A stretch of 64,000 nt of DNA, from contig NZ_JMIH01000023.1 of the NCBI RefSeq assembly GCF_000714815.1, forward strand, positions 1 through 64,000, in the 5' to 3' direction. The notes beneath the pieces were generated by a model, which saw only the letters and a program-made list of their open reading frames with translations, ran no database searches and had not been told where the DNA came from. Shown here piece after piece: positions 44,695 through 53,131 of this stretch (position 1 is its first letter; the number at the start of each line of letters is the position of its first letter). The position numbers were made by a program, and so were the translations under genes. Source of the stretch: Anditalea andensis (lineage in GTDB: Bacteria; Bacteroidota; Bacteroidia; Cytophagales; Cyclobacteriaceae).

Positions 44695-46335
44695 ATGCGC
44701 ATGTCTGAATTATCTGTAAGTGGTCAAATGGTGGATGTTTTGAATAGAAAGATATATCCTGCCAAGGTCACTATTTTTAAAGGCCACATTCAATCCATAG
44801 AAAAAATGGATCAAGCACCTACAGTTTATATTTTGCCCGGATTTATAGATGCTCATGTCCATATAGAATCATCCATGCTGGTCCCTTCGGAATTTGCAAG
44901 GTTAGCAGTAGTACATGGTACCGTAGCTACTGTCTCTGATCCGCATGAAATAGCTAATGTATGTGGATTGGAGGGAGTGGAATACATGATAGAAAACGGC
45001 AACAAAGTCCCCTTCAAATTTTACTTCGGCGCACCTTCTTGTGTTCCTGCCACGCCATTTGAAACTGCCGGTGGAGAGATCACACCAGCGCATATCCATC
45101 AATTAATGCAGCGCGATGAAATTACCTATCTCGCGGAGATGATGAACTGGCCTGGCACAGTAAACCGGGATGCACTGGTCATGGAAAAAATTGCCATAGC
45201 ACAAAAATACGGCAAACCGGTAGACGGCCATGCTCCAGGATTAAAGGGAGAGATGGCTGAAAAATATATCTCCGCAGGCATCAGTACTGACCATGAATGT
45301 TTCACAGCAGAGGAAGCCTTGGACAAATTAAAGCATGGGATGAAAATCTCCATAAGGGAAGGCAGTGCGGCCAAAAATTTTGAGGCCTTGATAAATCTTA
45401 TAGACGATCATTCGGATATGCTCATGTTTTGCTCCGATGATAAACACCCTGACAACTTAGCCGTAAGTCATGTAAATCATCTGGCAGCAAGAGCTATAGC
45501 CAAAGGAAAAGATTTATTTAATGTACTGAAAGTGGCTTGTATTAACCCTATCGAACATTATAATATGAAAGTAGGCCAGCTCCGTATAGGGGATCCTGCA
45601 GATTTTATAGTGGTAAAAGACCTAGAGCAATTCGAGGTAACACAGACTTATATTGATGGTGAACTGGTGGCTGAAAATGGAAAAACTTTGATCCCATCAG
45701 TGGAAAATAATATCATCAATAATTTCATGGCCACATTTAAGAAACCGGGAGACTTCCAGCTTAAAGCAAAAGGAACCAAAGTCAGGGTTATAGAAGCATT
45801 GGACGGGCAACTGATCACCCCGGAAGTCGAGGGTGAAATTTTAATAGAAAACGGCTTAGCAGTTTCAAATCCCAAGGATGATATTTTAAAAATAACAGTC
45901 ATCAATAGGTATGAGGACGCTGCTCCATCTATAGCATTTATAAAAAACTTTGGCCTAAAAGAAGGGGCTATTGCCTCATCTGTAGGACATGATTCCCATA
46001 ATATAATAGCGGTAGGGGTGGATGATGAGTCGATCTCTAAAGCTGTAAATCTTTTGATCAAAGCAAAGGGTGGTGTATCTGCAGTTAAGGGTAAAAAAGA
46101 AATAATCTTAGCCCTTCCAGTAGGAGGTATCATGTCTGCCGACGATGGATACCAGGTGGCAGATACCTATACGGCTATAGATAAAATGGCCAAAGAAATG
46201 GGATCTGGATTGCAGAGTCCATTTATGACCCTAAGCTTTATGGCGCTGCTTGTCATACCTAATTTAAAGCTTAGTGATAAAGGATTGTTTAATGGGGAAA
46301 CGTTTAGATTTGTGGATTTATTTTTACCTCAATAA
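44695..46335 (+). CDS. ade: Adenine deaminase
   Basis: A 546-residue amidohydrolase that converts adenine to hypoxanthine and ammonia in purine salvage. The metal site is visible: [15 protein letters not shown] (His-x-His, about residues 48-62), GHAPGLKG (near 178) and [12 protein letters not shown] (near 197); [14 protein letters not shown] and GGIMSADDG near the C-terminus are typical of the Ade branch. A second in-frame ATG two codons later (44701) is an equally possible start. It is convergent with the old yellow enzyme gene across a strong terminator. Confidence 0.95.
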   Translation: MRMSELSVSGQMVDVLNRKIYPAKVTIFKGHIQSIEKMDQAPTVYILPGFIDAHVHIESSMLVPSEFARLAVVHGTVATVSDPHEIANVCGLEGVEYMIENGNKVPFKFYFGAPSCVPATPFETAGGEITPAHIHQLMQRDEITYLAEMMNWPGTVNRDALVMEKIAIAQKYGKPVDGHAPGLKGEMAEKYISAGISTDHECFTAEEALDKLKHGMKISIREGSAAKNFEALINLIDDHSDMLMFCSDDKHPDNLAVSHVNHLAARAIAKGKDLFNVLKVACINPIEHYNMKVGQLRIGDPADFIVVKDLEQFEVTQTYIDGELVAENGKTLIPSVENNIINNFMATFKKPGDFQLKAKGTKVRVIEALDGQLITPEVEGEILIENGLAVSNPKDDILKITVINRYEDAAPSIAFIKNFGLKEGAIASSVGHDSHNIIAVGVDDESISKAVNLLIKAKGGVSAVKGKKEIILALPVGGIMSADDGYQVADTYTAIDKMAKEMGSGLQSPFMTLSFMALLVIPNLKLSDKGLFNGETFRFVDLFLPQ

Positions 46336-46431
46336 GAACAGCAAACAGCTGACCAGGCTCAATTATGCCTTCACTATATTTAAATGAGCAGAATCTAACC
46401 TGTAAAAAAAATGCGTAAAAAAAACAGCGAG

Positions 46432-46480
46432 AAATTAATAGAAAAAGGCAGTTAGTTTAACTGCCTTTTTCTATTAATTT
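46432..46480. terminator. Bidirectional terminator, 23-bp perfect stem
   Basis: AAATTAATAGAAAAAGGCAG... (46432-46454) pairs perfectly with 46458-46480 around a 3-base loop. It serves ade (+) and the old yellow enzyme gene (-), whose stop codon it overlaps by two bases. Confidence 0.9.
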
Positions 46481-47573
46481 ATGAATTCATAAAAGGATAG
46501 TCAGTATAACCTTTGGGCCCTGGCGTATAGAAAGTATCCGTATCATATTCAGCTAGTTCACTTCCTGAAGCAAACCTTTCTACTAAATCTGGATTTGAAA
46601 CGTAGATTTTACCGTATGCTACAGCGTCCGCCAAACCTTCCAATATAAATTGATTCCCTTTCTCCTGATCAAAGTTGGCATTGATGATCAAATTCCCCTT
46701 AAAAACAGGCCTATACCTTTTAGCAATATGCGGTTCAGCAAATGGAATCATCGAAACATCATTAAAAGGTTCGGATAAATGGAGATAAGCCAACTGGTAA
46801 TCATTAAGTTTTTCTATGATATAGTCAAAAGTAGGGATGGTTTCTTCATCCATGGTCATGCCAAATATCCCATGTAAGCTCGGATTAAGGCGAAGCCCTA
46901 TTTTGTTTTCGGGTACAACTTCCTTAATGGCATCTATCACTTCAAAAAGTATTCTGGCTCTATTTTCTATATTGCCACCATATCCATCTGTCCTGACGTT
47001 AGAAGTTCTACTGAAAAACTGGTGCAAAAGATACCCATTGGAAGAATGGATTTCCACGCCATCAAATCCTGCCTCCATGGCATTTTTTGCTGCTGTCTGA
47101 TAATCCAAAATGGTTTGCTGAATCTCTTCCAGTGACATTTCTTTTGGCGTAACAGTATCTTTAAAACCTTTAGGAGTAAAGGATTTTGACATAGGATTGA
47201 TAGCGGAAGGGGCCAATGGTAGTGCTCCATCGTGGAAATCTGGATGGGATATCCGGCCCACATGCCAAAGCTGAATAAAAATTTTACCACCTTGCTCATG
47301 GACTGCAGCGGTTACCTTTTTCCATCCTTCTACCTGTTCCTTAGTATGAATTCCGGGAGTATTGATATACCCTACTGCTTTCTTGGATATCTGCGCGCCT
47401 TCAGTTATGATCAGCCCAGCGGATGCACGCTGCACATAATATTTTACATGCAATTCTGTCGGAACATTTTGTTCGTTATCAGCCCTGCTACGGGTCATGG
47501 GTGCCATTACCACCCTATTATTTATGGTCAATCCAGCCAGATCTAATGGTTCTAAAAGTGGTTGCTCATTCAT
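46479..47573 (-). CDS. Old yellow enzyme family alkene reductase (NemA-like)
   Basis: A 364-residue FMN-dependent oxidoreductase. The TIM-barrel start NNRVVMAPMTRSRA (residues 18-31) binds FMN; IQLWHVGRISHPDF holds substrate-site residues, and DGVEIHSSNGYLLHQFFS (His-x-x-Asn, about 180-197) is the active-site pair. YGGNIENRARILFEVIDA is the usual 'YGGS' region. It reduces activated C=C bonds or nitro compounds with NADPH. It is a single gene; the natural substrate is unknown. Confidence 0.93.
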   Translation of the reverse strand: MNEQPLLEPLDLAGLTINNRVVMAPMTRSRADNEQNVPTELHVKYYVQRASAGLIITEGAQISKKAVGYINTPGIHTKEQVEGWKKVTAAVHEQGGKIFIQLWHVGRISHPDFHDGALPLAPSAINPMSKSFTPKGFKDTVTPKEMSLEEIQQTILDYQTAAKNAMEAGFDGVEIHSSNGYLLHQFFSRTSNVRTDGYGGNIENRARILFEVIDAIKEVVPENKIGLRLNPSLHGIFGMTMDEETIPTFDYIIEKLNDYQLAYLHLSEPFNDVSMIPFAEPHIAKRYRPVFKGNLIINANFDQEKGNQFILEGLADAVAYGKIYVSNPDLVERFASGSELAEYDTDTFYTPGPKGYTDYPFMNS

Positions 47574-47733
47574 GTTTTAACCTTTAAGAGTATATTTCAT
47601 GTATATACATATATATAGGTCAGAAAGTTCAAAATACTATCAAATAAAATATTTAAGCAGCCACCATATTAGCAGATCATACCTTAGCTATGGTTTATAA
47701 AACTAATTGTTATCAGTAGACTGTATCCAGATT

Positions 47734-48702
47734 TTACGAAATCTTTTTACTGATATCTTCAATTATAGCCACGGCATGGGAGATTGAATTCTCTATAAAA
47801 AATTCGCGTGTATTTAACCCTCCACAAACTACCCCTGCCAGATATACGCCCTTAACATTACTTTCCTGGTTAGCCTGATCATAACACGGCTGGCTGTGTG
47901 CATCCAGATTAAGTGTTACGCCGATCTGTTCCAGTAAGGCAAAATTGGGTTTGTACCCTGTCATCGCAAGTACAAAATCATTTTCGATAGTAACTTCACC
48001 ATCGGGTGTGTGGATGAATACTTCCTTTTCCCGTATATCTTTTATGGATGAATTGTAATATACCTTTATAGAACCTTCTTTAATTCTGTTTTCAACATCG
48101 GGCAAAACCCAATATTTTACACTCCGGTCTACAGAAGCATCCTTTAGTACCATAGTCACTTCTGCACCTTTGCGCCAGGTTTCCAGCGCTACATCTACAG
48201 CAGAGTTACCCCCACCTACTACTATGATTTTTTGCCCTACATATGGCCAGGGTTCCTTATAGTAGTGACTGACCTTTGGAAGATTTTCTCCAGGCACATT
48301 CATTAGATTTGGGAGATCATAAAATCCAGTAGAGATGACAATATTTTTAGTCAAGTAATCCGCTTTGGATGAAGTAATAACAAATCCATCCTCTTGCTTT
48401 ACTACCTTTTCTACCTTTTCATAGAGCCGGATATTTAGATCATAATGATCTGCTACCCTGCGGTAATACTCCAGGGCCTCGGTACGGGTAGGCTTATTAG
48501 ACAAAGACATGAACGGCACATTGCCCATTTCCAGTTTTTCTGATGTAGAAAAAAATGTCATGTTTACTGGATAATTGAAAAGTGAATTGGTAAGTGTCCC
48601 TTTTTCAAGAATGAGATATTGAAGCCCTTTTTTTGAAGCTTCTATGCCACAGGCTATCCCTATAGGTCCTCCACCTATGATCAGTACATCGAGTTGTTTC
48701 AT
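47734..48702 (-). CDS. ypdA: YpdA-type FAD-dependent thiol-disulfide reductase
   Basis: A 322-residue FAD/NAD(P)H oxidoreductase. The FAD motif is VLIIGGGPIGIACGIEASKKG (about residues 6-26), the NADPH motif IIVVGGGNSAVDVALETWRKG (near 160), and VYLAGVVCGG near 288 closes the FAD site. It lacks the CxxC of thioredoxin reductases and fits YpdA, the putative bacillithiol disulfide reductase. If right, the organism probably uses bacillithiol, known in several Bacteroidetes; the bsh genes are not in the window. It lies 24 bases after the NRDE gene. Confidence 0.88.
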   Translation of the reverse strand: MKQLDVLIIGGGPIGIACGIEASKKGLQYLILEKGTLTNSLFNYPVNMTFFSTSEKLEMGNVPFMSLSNKPTRTEALEYYRRVADHYDLNIRLYEKVEKVVKQEDGFVITSSKADYLTKNIVISTGFYDLPNLMNVPGENLPKVSHYYKEPWPYVGQKIIVVGGGNSAVDVALETWRKGAEVTMVLKDASVDRSVKYWVLPDVENRIKEGSIKVYYNSSIKDIREKEVFIHTPDGEVTIENDFVLAMTGYKPNFALLEQIGVTLNLDAHSQPCYDQANQESNVKGVYLAGVVCGGLNTREFFIENSISHAVAIIEDISKKIS

Positions 48703-48726
48703 GAAAGTAAAAACAACAATATTTGC

Positions 48727-49503
48727 TTACAGTTCCTGGTTTACAGAATTCATGATAAAATTTATGAGATTGTCTTCCGTACTCTCTGCTAAAGTATAGG
48801 TTCGCTCTTTGAGGGTGACGGTGCCATCATGCCCCCAAAGCAAAGCTGTAGTATTTACAGTACCATAATAATCAGCTAATCTGACAAACTGTGCCGAAAG
48901 AGCCCTCTCCTGCTCCAATGTGGCTCCTGTATCAGGAAGTAAATGGTCTGGAAGGATGATATCACTTTTCAGTAATGCCAAAAGGTCATCTGGTTTTAAT
49001 CTATCTGAAGCAATGTTCTCTTCCAATTGAGTTAAACCCAATTTTTCCTTTGGCCAATCTGAATTCATCAGGATATTGCTTAACGTATGAAAACCAGGAT
49101 TTACTTTAACTATTTCTTTACCATAATTACTTAAATAATACATTCGGTCATCTTTAGCTACCAACAGATTAAACCCATCGTATTGGTGCATATTGGCAAA
49201 AACATGTTCCAAATAGGTATAAGGATCATCATCGCCTTCTAAAAAATCTTTCACTAAATTTCCACGGGTTATGGCATCCTTTCTTATGTTATTAATATCT
49301 CTGTAGTTAGTTATAGCTGCAAATCTACCGTCCGGATGTATGCCCAGCCAGGTACCTCCCCCCCTCAGATCTTTGCCGGCATAAATTCCAGAATCCCAAT
49401 AATGGATAGGCTTGGAAGGCCTATCAAAAAACTCATCCCTATTAGCTACCAGGATCATTTTATAAACAGGATGATCTAACCAATTAAACGTCATCAAACA
49501 CAT
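48727..49503 (-). CDS. NRDE (TANGO2-like) family protein
   Basis: A 258-residue protein. I start it at MCLMTFNW (49503), not at the upstream in-frame ATG (49512), because the family begins Met-Cys and a perfect -7 box (49510-49517) overlaps the longer start. The name motif is in LVANRDEFFDRPSKPIHYW (about residues 18-36); AGKDLRGGGTWLGIHPDGRFAAITNYRD follows. The N-terminal Cys could be an Ntn-type nucleophile. The human relative TANGO2 is linked to lipid or haem handling, but the bacterial role is unknown. Confidence 0.9.
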   Translation of the reverse strand: MCLMTFNWLDHPVYKMILVANRDEFFDRPSKPIHYWDSGIYAGKDLRGGGTWLGIHPDGRFAAITNYRDINNIRKDAITRGNLVKDFLEGDDDPYTYLEHVFANMHQYDGFNLLVAKDDRMYYLSNYGKEIVKVNPGFHTLSNILMNSDWPKEKLGLTQLEENIASDRLKPDDLLALLKSDIILPDHLLPDTGATLEQERALSAQFVRLADYYGTVNTTALLWGHDGTVTLKERTYTLAESTEDNLINFIMNSVNQEL

Positions 49504-49509
49504 ATACCG

Positions 49510-49517
49510 CAAATATA
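49510..49517 (-). promoter_or_regulatory. Possible -7 box for a leaderless NRDE transcript
   Basis: The minus strand reads TATATTTG, a perfect TAnnTTTG. The expected start of transcription, 6-7 bases on, falls on or next to the ATG at 49503. The -33 box is not clear. Confidence 0.4.
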
Positions 49518-49749
49518 GAAAAAGGCTCTAGTAAATTTATATTTTATTATTGTAATAATTAATTTATACGTTCCTACCGATGGTCCCCATAATAGCCCCA
49601 TTTATACCGGATATACTGAAATCTCGAATTTTAATCTGATTACGCATTTCCTGTACCATCATGATGAGTAATTCTAATAAAGGATCCACAGATTCGATAT
49701 ATCTAAAAGCAAACAGGACGAAATTTTCAAAAAAAAAAAAACATAAAAT

Positions 49750-49780
49750 TTTGAAATACGAATATCATCGTATATCTTTA
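49750..49780 (+). promoter_or_regulatory. Promoter of blaI-blaR1
   Basis: TTTG (49750-49753), exactly 19 bases, TATCTTTA (49773-49780), one base off the Bacteroidetes consensus. Predicted start near 49787, about 13 bases before the blaI ATG. Confidence 0.75.
49757..49772. promoter_or_regulatory. BlaI-type operator 1
   Basis: TACGA-ATATCA-TCGTA, a perfect 5-6-5 inverted repeat that fills the spacer of the blaI promoter. It has the same half-sites as operator 2, whose start lies 24 bases further on. Confidence 0.8.
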
Positions 49781-49796
49781 TACGAAGATAATCGTA
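49781..49796. promoter_or_regulatory. BlaI-type operator 2
   Basis: TACGA-AGATAA-TCGTA, the second perfect 5-6-5 inverted repeat, beginning directly after the -7 box and covering the predicted transcription start. Together the two sites would shut the promoter. Confidence 0.8.
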
Positions 49797-49799
49797 CAT

Positions 49800-50177
49800 A
49801 TGACTATGAATAAACCTACCGAATCAGAATTAGAAATACTATCCATATTATGGGAAATGGGAAAAGCAAGTGTGAGAGAAATACATGATAGATTATCAGC
49901 CAATAAGTCTACCGGGTATACTACTACATTAAAGATCATGCAGATCATGTATGCAAAGGGCCTGGTCATAAGAGATGAACAAAACAGAAGCCATATCTAT
50001 TCAACAGCCATCAGCCAAAAGGAAACCCAAAAATCTTTGCTTAATAATTTTATGACCACGGCATTTGGCGGGTCTGCCAAAAAATTGGTGATGCATGCTT
50101 TGGGCCAGGGTGATCCTTCTAAAGAGGAACTAAAAGAAATAAGAGCTTTTTTGGATAAATTAGAAAATGAAAAATAA
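49800..50177 (+). CDS. blaI: BlaI/MecI family transcriptional repressor
   Basis: A 125-residue winged-helix repressor. The DNA-binding domain (about 5-75) has LEILSILWEMGKASVREIHDRL and the recognition region NKSTGYTTTLKIMQIMYAKGLV. The C-terminal dimer domain contains LLNNFMTTAF; Asn83-Phe84 matches the Asn-Phe bond that BlaR1/MecR1 signalling cleaves in BlaI and MecI. Two operators lie just upstream, so it should repress itself and the next gene. An alternative start is the ATG at 49806. Confidence 0.93.
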   Translation: MTMNKPTESELEILSILWEMGKASVREIHDRLSANKSTGYTTTLKIMQIMYAKGLVIRDEQNRSHIYSTAISQKETQKSLLNNFMTTAFGGSAKKLVMHALGQGDPSKEELKEIRAFLDKLENEK

Positions 50178-51940
50178 TGGAATTTGTAGATTTCCTATTG
50201 CCAGAAACCTATAGAATTGCCATAGGATGGACCCTGCTCCATTCCTTCTGGCAAATAATTATTATAAGCTTAGTGCTGTATTTGGTGCTTTGGACCTTTA
50301 ATGACAGAAGTGCATCTTTCAAATATAGACTAGGATATGCTTTCCTACTCTTAATTTTGACAGTAAGTACTATTACTTTTATAATTTGCTTAACAGAGAG
50401 TTCTTCAATCCCAATTGAAAGTTCGGTATTTCTATTTTTATCAAACGATGAGCAAATCTTCCTTTCACCTCAAACTTTTAATCCACCGTATTGGGCCGAT
50501 AAAATAGGTCATATCCTCCCACTACTGGTAAATATATGGTTGGTAGGAGCTGTTTTGTTTATGTTTAGACTTGGAAGTAACTTTTCAGTGATAAACAATC
50601 TCAGAAAAAATGCAAGAATTAGCTTATCAAAAGAATGGTTAGAATTTTCAGGTAATCAAAAATTAAAAATAGGCATACAACGAAACGTCCTATTACTAAG
50701 CAGTAAAGCAATACATGGCCCCATTACATTTGGGACATTCAAACCCGTTATACTCATACCTGCAAGCCTTATCCTGCATTTGAGCCCTGCACAACTTGAG
50801 GCTATCATTACTCATGAACTAGCTCATATCAAACGGTATGATTATTTACTCAACATCATACAGTCTGCTATGGAAGCTATATTCTTTTATCACCCCTGTT
50901 TCTGGTGGATAAATAATTATGTAAGAGAACAGAGAGAACATGCCTGCGACGATCTGGCCATTAAATCGGGAATAGCCCCAAAAGATCTCGCTTATGGCCT
51001 GGCAGAAGTTCTGAATCATGTACAAGAACCACTTCCGGAAATGGCTCTTGGCGCAGGATCTCAAAAGCACCCCACATTAAAAAGAATTAAACGTATGTTA
51101 GGACTTGAAAATCAAAAAACAAAATTTCCATCTTTAATCAGTTATACCATGATATTTTCCATCCTCATCAGCGCTACCGTTGTGTTAGGTGCCAACCATA
51201 TCGCAACTCAGGACAATGAAGCATTTGTTACCGAATATCATTCCTACATAGAGGCCCCCTTTCTGGACCTACCGGCTGAACTCATTGATACTATTGTCTC
51301 TCCTAAGAAAGATGTCTATATCATACATGAGGAAGAAAACAGCCAAAGCTCCAGACCTGATTCCATAATTTCCCGCAAAAATAAAATGATCATAATAAAT
51401 GGAGACACACAGCGCATACACCTTCCGAATAAACCAATAATTACTTTATTTAAAGATAGTATGTTAGTCAATTTCCCTTCTATCAAGATAGACTCTACTA
51501 TGATTATTAAACTTTCAGAAAATTCCTTATATGTAAATGGCCCCAAGAATTTACGCCCCTATATGTTCGATACCGCTATTTTAGATAAAGCAATGATAAG
51601 GAAGCTAGAACTGAGCGCTAAGGAAATGGAAAAATACAGCAAAGAAATGGAAGCTCAAGTTCATGTATGGACCCAAAAGTATCATCCTAAACTGGAAGAA
51701 CTGCAGGGAAAAATAAAATTAAAAGAGCTTCAAATATTCGATTCACATGAAAGCTTTGCAAAAGATATAGCTCCTCAATTAAAAGAGCTGGAAAAGAAAA
51801 TAGAGGAGTGGCAAAAAGAGTTCACACCAAAAATGGAAGAGTTTCATCAAAAAATGGAAATATGGCAAAATGAAAATACAAAGCAAATAGAAGAAATGCA
51901 GAAATCTTTAATAAAAACTATAAAGAAGGGGGACAGATGA
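50177..51940 (+). CDS. BlaR1/MecR1-like M56 membrane metallopeptidase
   Basis: A 587-residue membrane sensor-protease. The N-terminal half has about four helices and the M56 zinc site ITHELAHIKRYDYLLN (HExxH at 213-217) with REQREHACDDLAIK downstream. One more helix at about 315-340 is followed by an extracytoplasmic region. This has no penicillin-binding SxxK/SxN/KTG domain; from about 470 it is a highly charged, probably coiled-coil tail rich in Lys, Glu and Met. It overlaps blaI by one base (TAATG). The signal is unknown and need not be a beta-lactam. Confidence 0.92.
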   Translation: MEFVDFLLPETYRIAIGWTLLHSFWQIIIISLVLYLVLWTFNDRSASFKYRLGYAFLLLILTVSTITFIICLTESSSIPIESSVFLFLSNDEQIFLSPQTFNPPYWADKIGHILPLLVNIWLVGAVLFMFRLGSNFSVINNLRKNARISLSKEWLEFSGNQKLKIGIQRNVLLLSSKAIHGPITFGTFKPVILIPASLILHLSPAQLEAIITHELAHIKRYDYLLNIIQSAMEAIFFYHPCFWWINNYVREQREHACDDLAIKSGIAPKDLAYGLAEVLNHVQEPLPEMALGAGSQKHPTLKRIKRMLGLENQKTKFPSLISYTMIFSILISATVVLGANHIATQDNEAFVTEYHSYIEAPFLDLPAELIDTIVSPKKDVYIIHEEENSQSSRPDSIISRKNKMIIINGDTQRIHLPNKPIITLFKDSMLVNFPSIKIDSTMIIKLSENSLYVNGPKNLRPYMFDTAILDKAMIRKLELSAKEMEKYSKEMEAQVHVWTQKYHPKLEELQGKIKLKELQIFDSHESFAKDIAPQLKELEKKIEEWQKEFTPKMEEFHQKMEIWQNENTKQIEEMQKSLIKTIKKGDR

Positions 51941-51949
51941 TCCCCTTTT
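51926..51949 (+). terminator. Possible terminator of blaI-blaR1
   Basis: AAGGGG / CCCCTT with a 10-base loop and a short T run overlaps the stop codon of the sensor gene. The stem is short, so the call is weak. Confidence 0.45.
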
Positions 51950-51974
51950 ACATTTAATTCAAAGCAATATAAAA

Positions 51975-52427
51975 TCAGCAGATGGAGATGATCTTGGCTA
52001 CTTTGCCGTTTAACACATAGGTATCCCCGGCTGCTTTTTCCATAAGTAATTGGGCTACAGGGGCATTTGGAGAGATGGCAAATACATCTGAATCACCAGC
52101 CTTCAACTTCCCATAAGCCACAGAAATATAAAAAACCATGCTATCTGTGACTACCAAACTTCCAGGCACTGCCTTTAGAAATATTTTATCAGGCTTAAAA
52201 TTTTTGACTATTTCCAATTGCTTTTCATAATCTTCCAAAACCTGCTGATACTTCTCCCTTTCCTGCTTGATCATTTCCCGGCCTGTTTCATATTTATCCC
52301 CTGCACTACTCTTGGTTTCACTTTGACCGGCTTCTTTCAGATCTTCTAAAGAAGATTTAAGATCCACGATGCGCTCCGACAAAGCTTGCATTAAGGTACT
52401 TTGTACAATTATTTTGAACTCCTTCAC
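51975..52427 (-). CDS. GreA/GreB-like transcription factor-related protein
   Basis: A 150-residue protein with an N-terminal coiled-coil region (about 5-72: SERIVDLKSSLEDLKEA, then REMIKQEREKYQQVLEDYEKQLEIV) and a C-terminal globular domain that resembles the Gre C-domain: AYGKLKAGDSDVFAISPNAPVAQLLMEKAAGD and YVLNGKVAKIISI. Gre factors restart backtracked RNA polymerase through acidic residues at the coiled-coil tip; this protein's coil has a different, shorter layout, so it may only bind polymerase. Relatives in Bacteroidetes are often misnamed 3-oxoacyl-ACP synthase. Confidence 0.8.
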   Translation of the reverse strand: MKEFKIIVQSTLMQALSERIVDLKSSLEDLKEAGQSETKSSAGDKYETGREMIKQEREKYQQVLEDYEKQLEIVKNFKPDKIFLKAVPGSLVVTDSMVFYISVAYGKLKAGDSDVFAISPNAPVAQLLMEKAAGDTYVLNGKVAKIISIC

Positions 52428-52445
52428 ACTTTTATATTACTTTTG
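52413..52445 (+). promoter_or_regulatory. Possible promoter of the 53-residue membrane protein
   Basis: TTTG (52413-52416), 21 bases, TACTTTTG (52438-52445), a perfect -7 box with a spacer two bases long. Predicted start about 52452. It overlaps the 5' end of the divergent Gre-like gene. Confidence 0.4.
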
Positions 52446-52507
52446 CGGATAAATATCGCTATTAAAAAAAGCCCTTGAGCGCATTTAATTATTCTTGATC
52501 CAAAAAC

Positions 52508-52669
52508 ATGTCAATAAAAAACGGATTCATTTTAGGTATTGCCATTTTTCTGATATTTATACTTTTCAGAAACCAAATTGTAGATGACACCCTGCAAATT
52601 ATTTTTGCTATGGGCTTTGTATTCGCTGAAGGGGTCATCATATATTTAGTTTCTAAAAGACTGAGATAA
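52508..52669 (+). CDS. Small two-helix membrane protein
   Basis: A 53-residue frame, ATG to TAA. It reads as two hydrophobic helices (about 7-20 and 31-48) around a polar turn (RNQIVDDTLQ), with a basic end SKRLR. The hydrophobic pattern, the basic tail and an upstream promoter-like element support a real gene. Its stop codon directly abuts the stop of the convergent gene. I know no family. Confidence 0.6.
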   Translation: MSIKNGFILGIAIFLIFILFRNQIVDDTLQIIFAMGFVFAEGVIIYLVSKRLR

Positions 52670-53131
52670 TTAGTTACAGTTATCTTTTCTGCGCGTATCT
52701 ATCACATAGGTGATTTTCCACTGTCCGTCTATACGGATAAATTGAAAAGAATTTACACCACAATGGCTGAAGCCATCATTTACATAAAATCGATATGGTG
52801 TCCATGCTGACGCTATATCTCCATCCACTTGTATATGGTAATCCTGGATCCTTTCATCCAAAATAGTTTCTGGCGGGGTTACAGCGACACGGTTTATAAA
52901 TTCATTAACTGAGTTGGATCCCAGTTTGGTCCCGTCAGGCGATTGGGCCGCAGTGTGCATTACAGCTTCAGAGTGGAAGGATTTTTCGATTAGCTGCTGA
53001 TCTTTATCCCGCATTCCCTGAAATAGATTAGAAATAACCTGTTGGATCTCATTCTTATCCTGAAGCTGTTGGGCATATAGCGGTAAAATTGAAAACAAAA
53101 GGAATGTGCCAACAATAAGTTTTTTCACCAT
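52670..53131 (-). CDS. Secreted NTF2/SnoaL-like protein
   Basis: A 153-residue protein with a signal peptide (hydrophobic run ending LYAQQ at about residue 21) and a cone-shaped NTF2-like domain: helix EIQQVISNLFQGMRDKDQQLIEKSF, then strands around DYHIQVDGDIASAWTPYRFYVND and FQFIRIDGQWKITYVIDT. Such domains bind small hydrophobic ligands or act as enzymes; this one cannot be assigned. Two Cys (CGV and the C-terminal NCN) could form a disulfide in the periplasm. It overlaps the upstream DUF2807 gene by one base. Confidence 0.85.
   Translation of the reverse strand: MVKKLIVGTFLLFSILPLYAQQLQDKNEIQQVISNLFQGMRDKDQQLIEKSFHSEAVMHTAAQSPDGTKLGSNSVNEFINRVAVTPPETILDERIQDYHIQVDGDIASAWTPYRFYVNDGFSHCGVNSFQFIRIDGQWKITYVIDTRRKDNCN

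Noticed and set aside
47596-47615. AT-only palindrome upstream of the old yellow enzyme gene
   Set aside because: Alternating TA sequence is low-complexity and easily palindromic by chance.
49800-51940. Beta-lactam resistance module
   Set aside because: The repressor-sensor pair has no beta-lactamase or penicillin-binding protein gene beside it, and the sensor lacks the penicillin-binding motifs.
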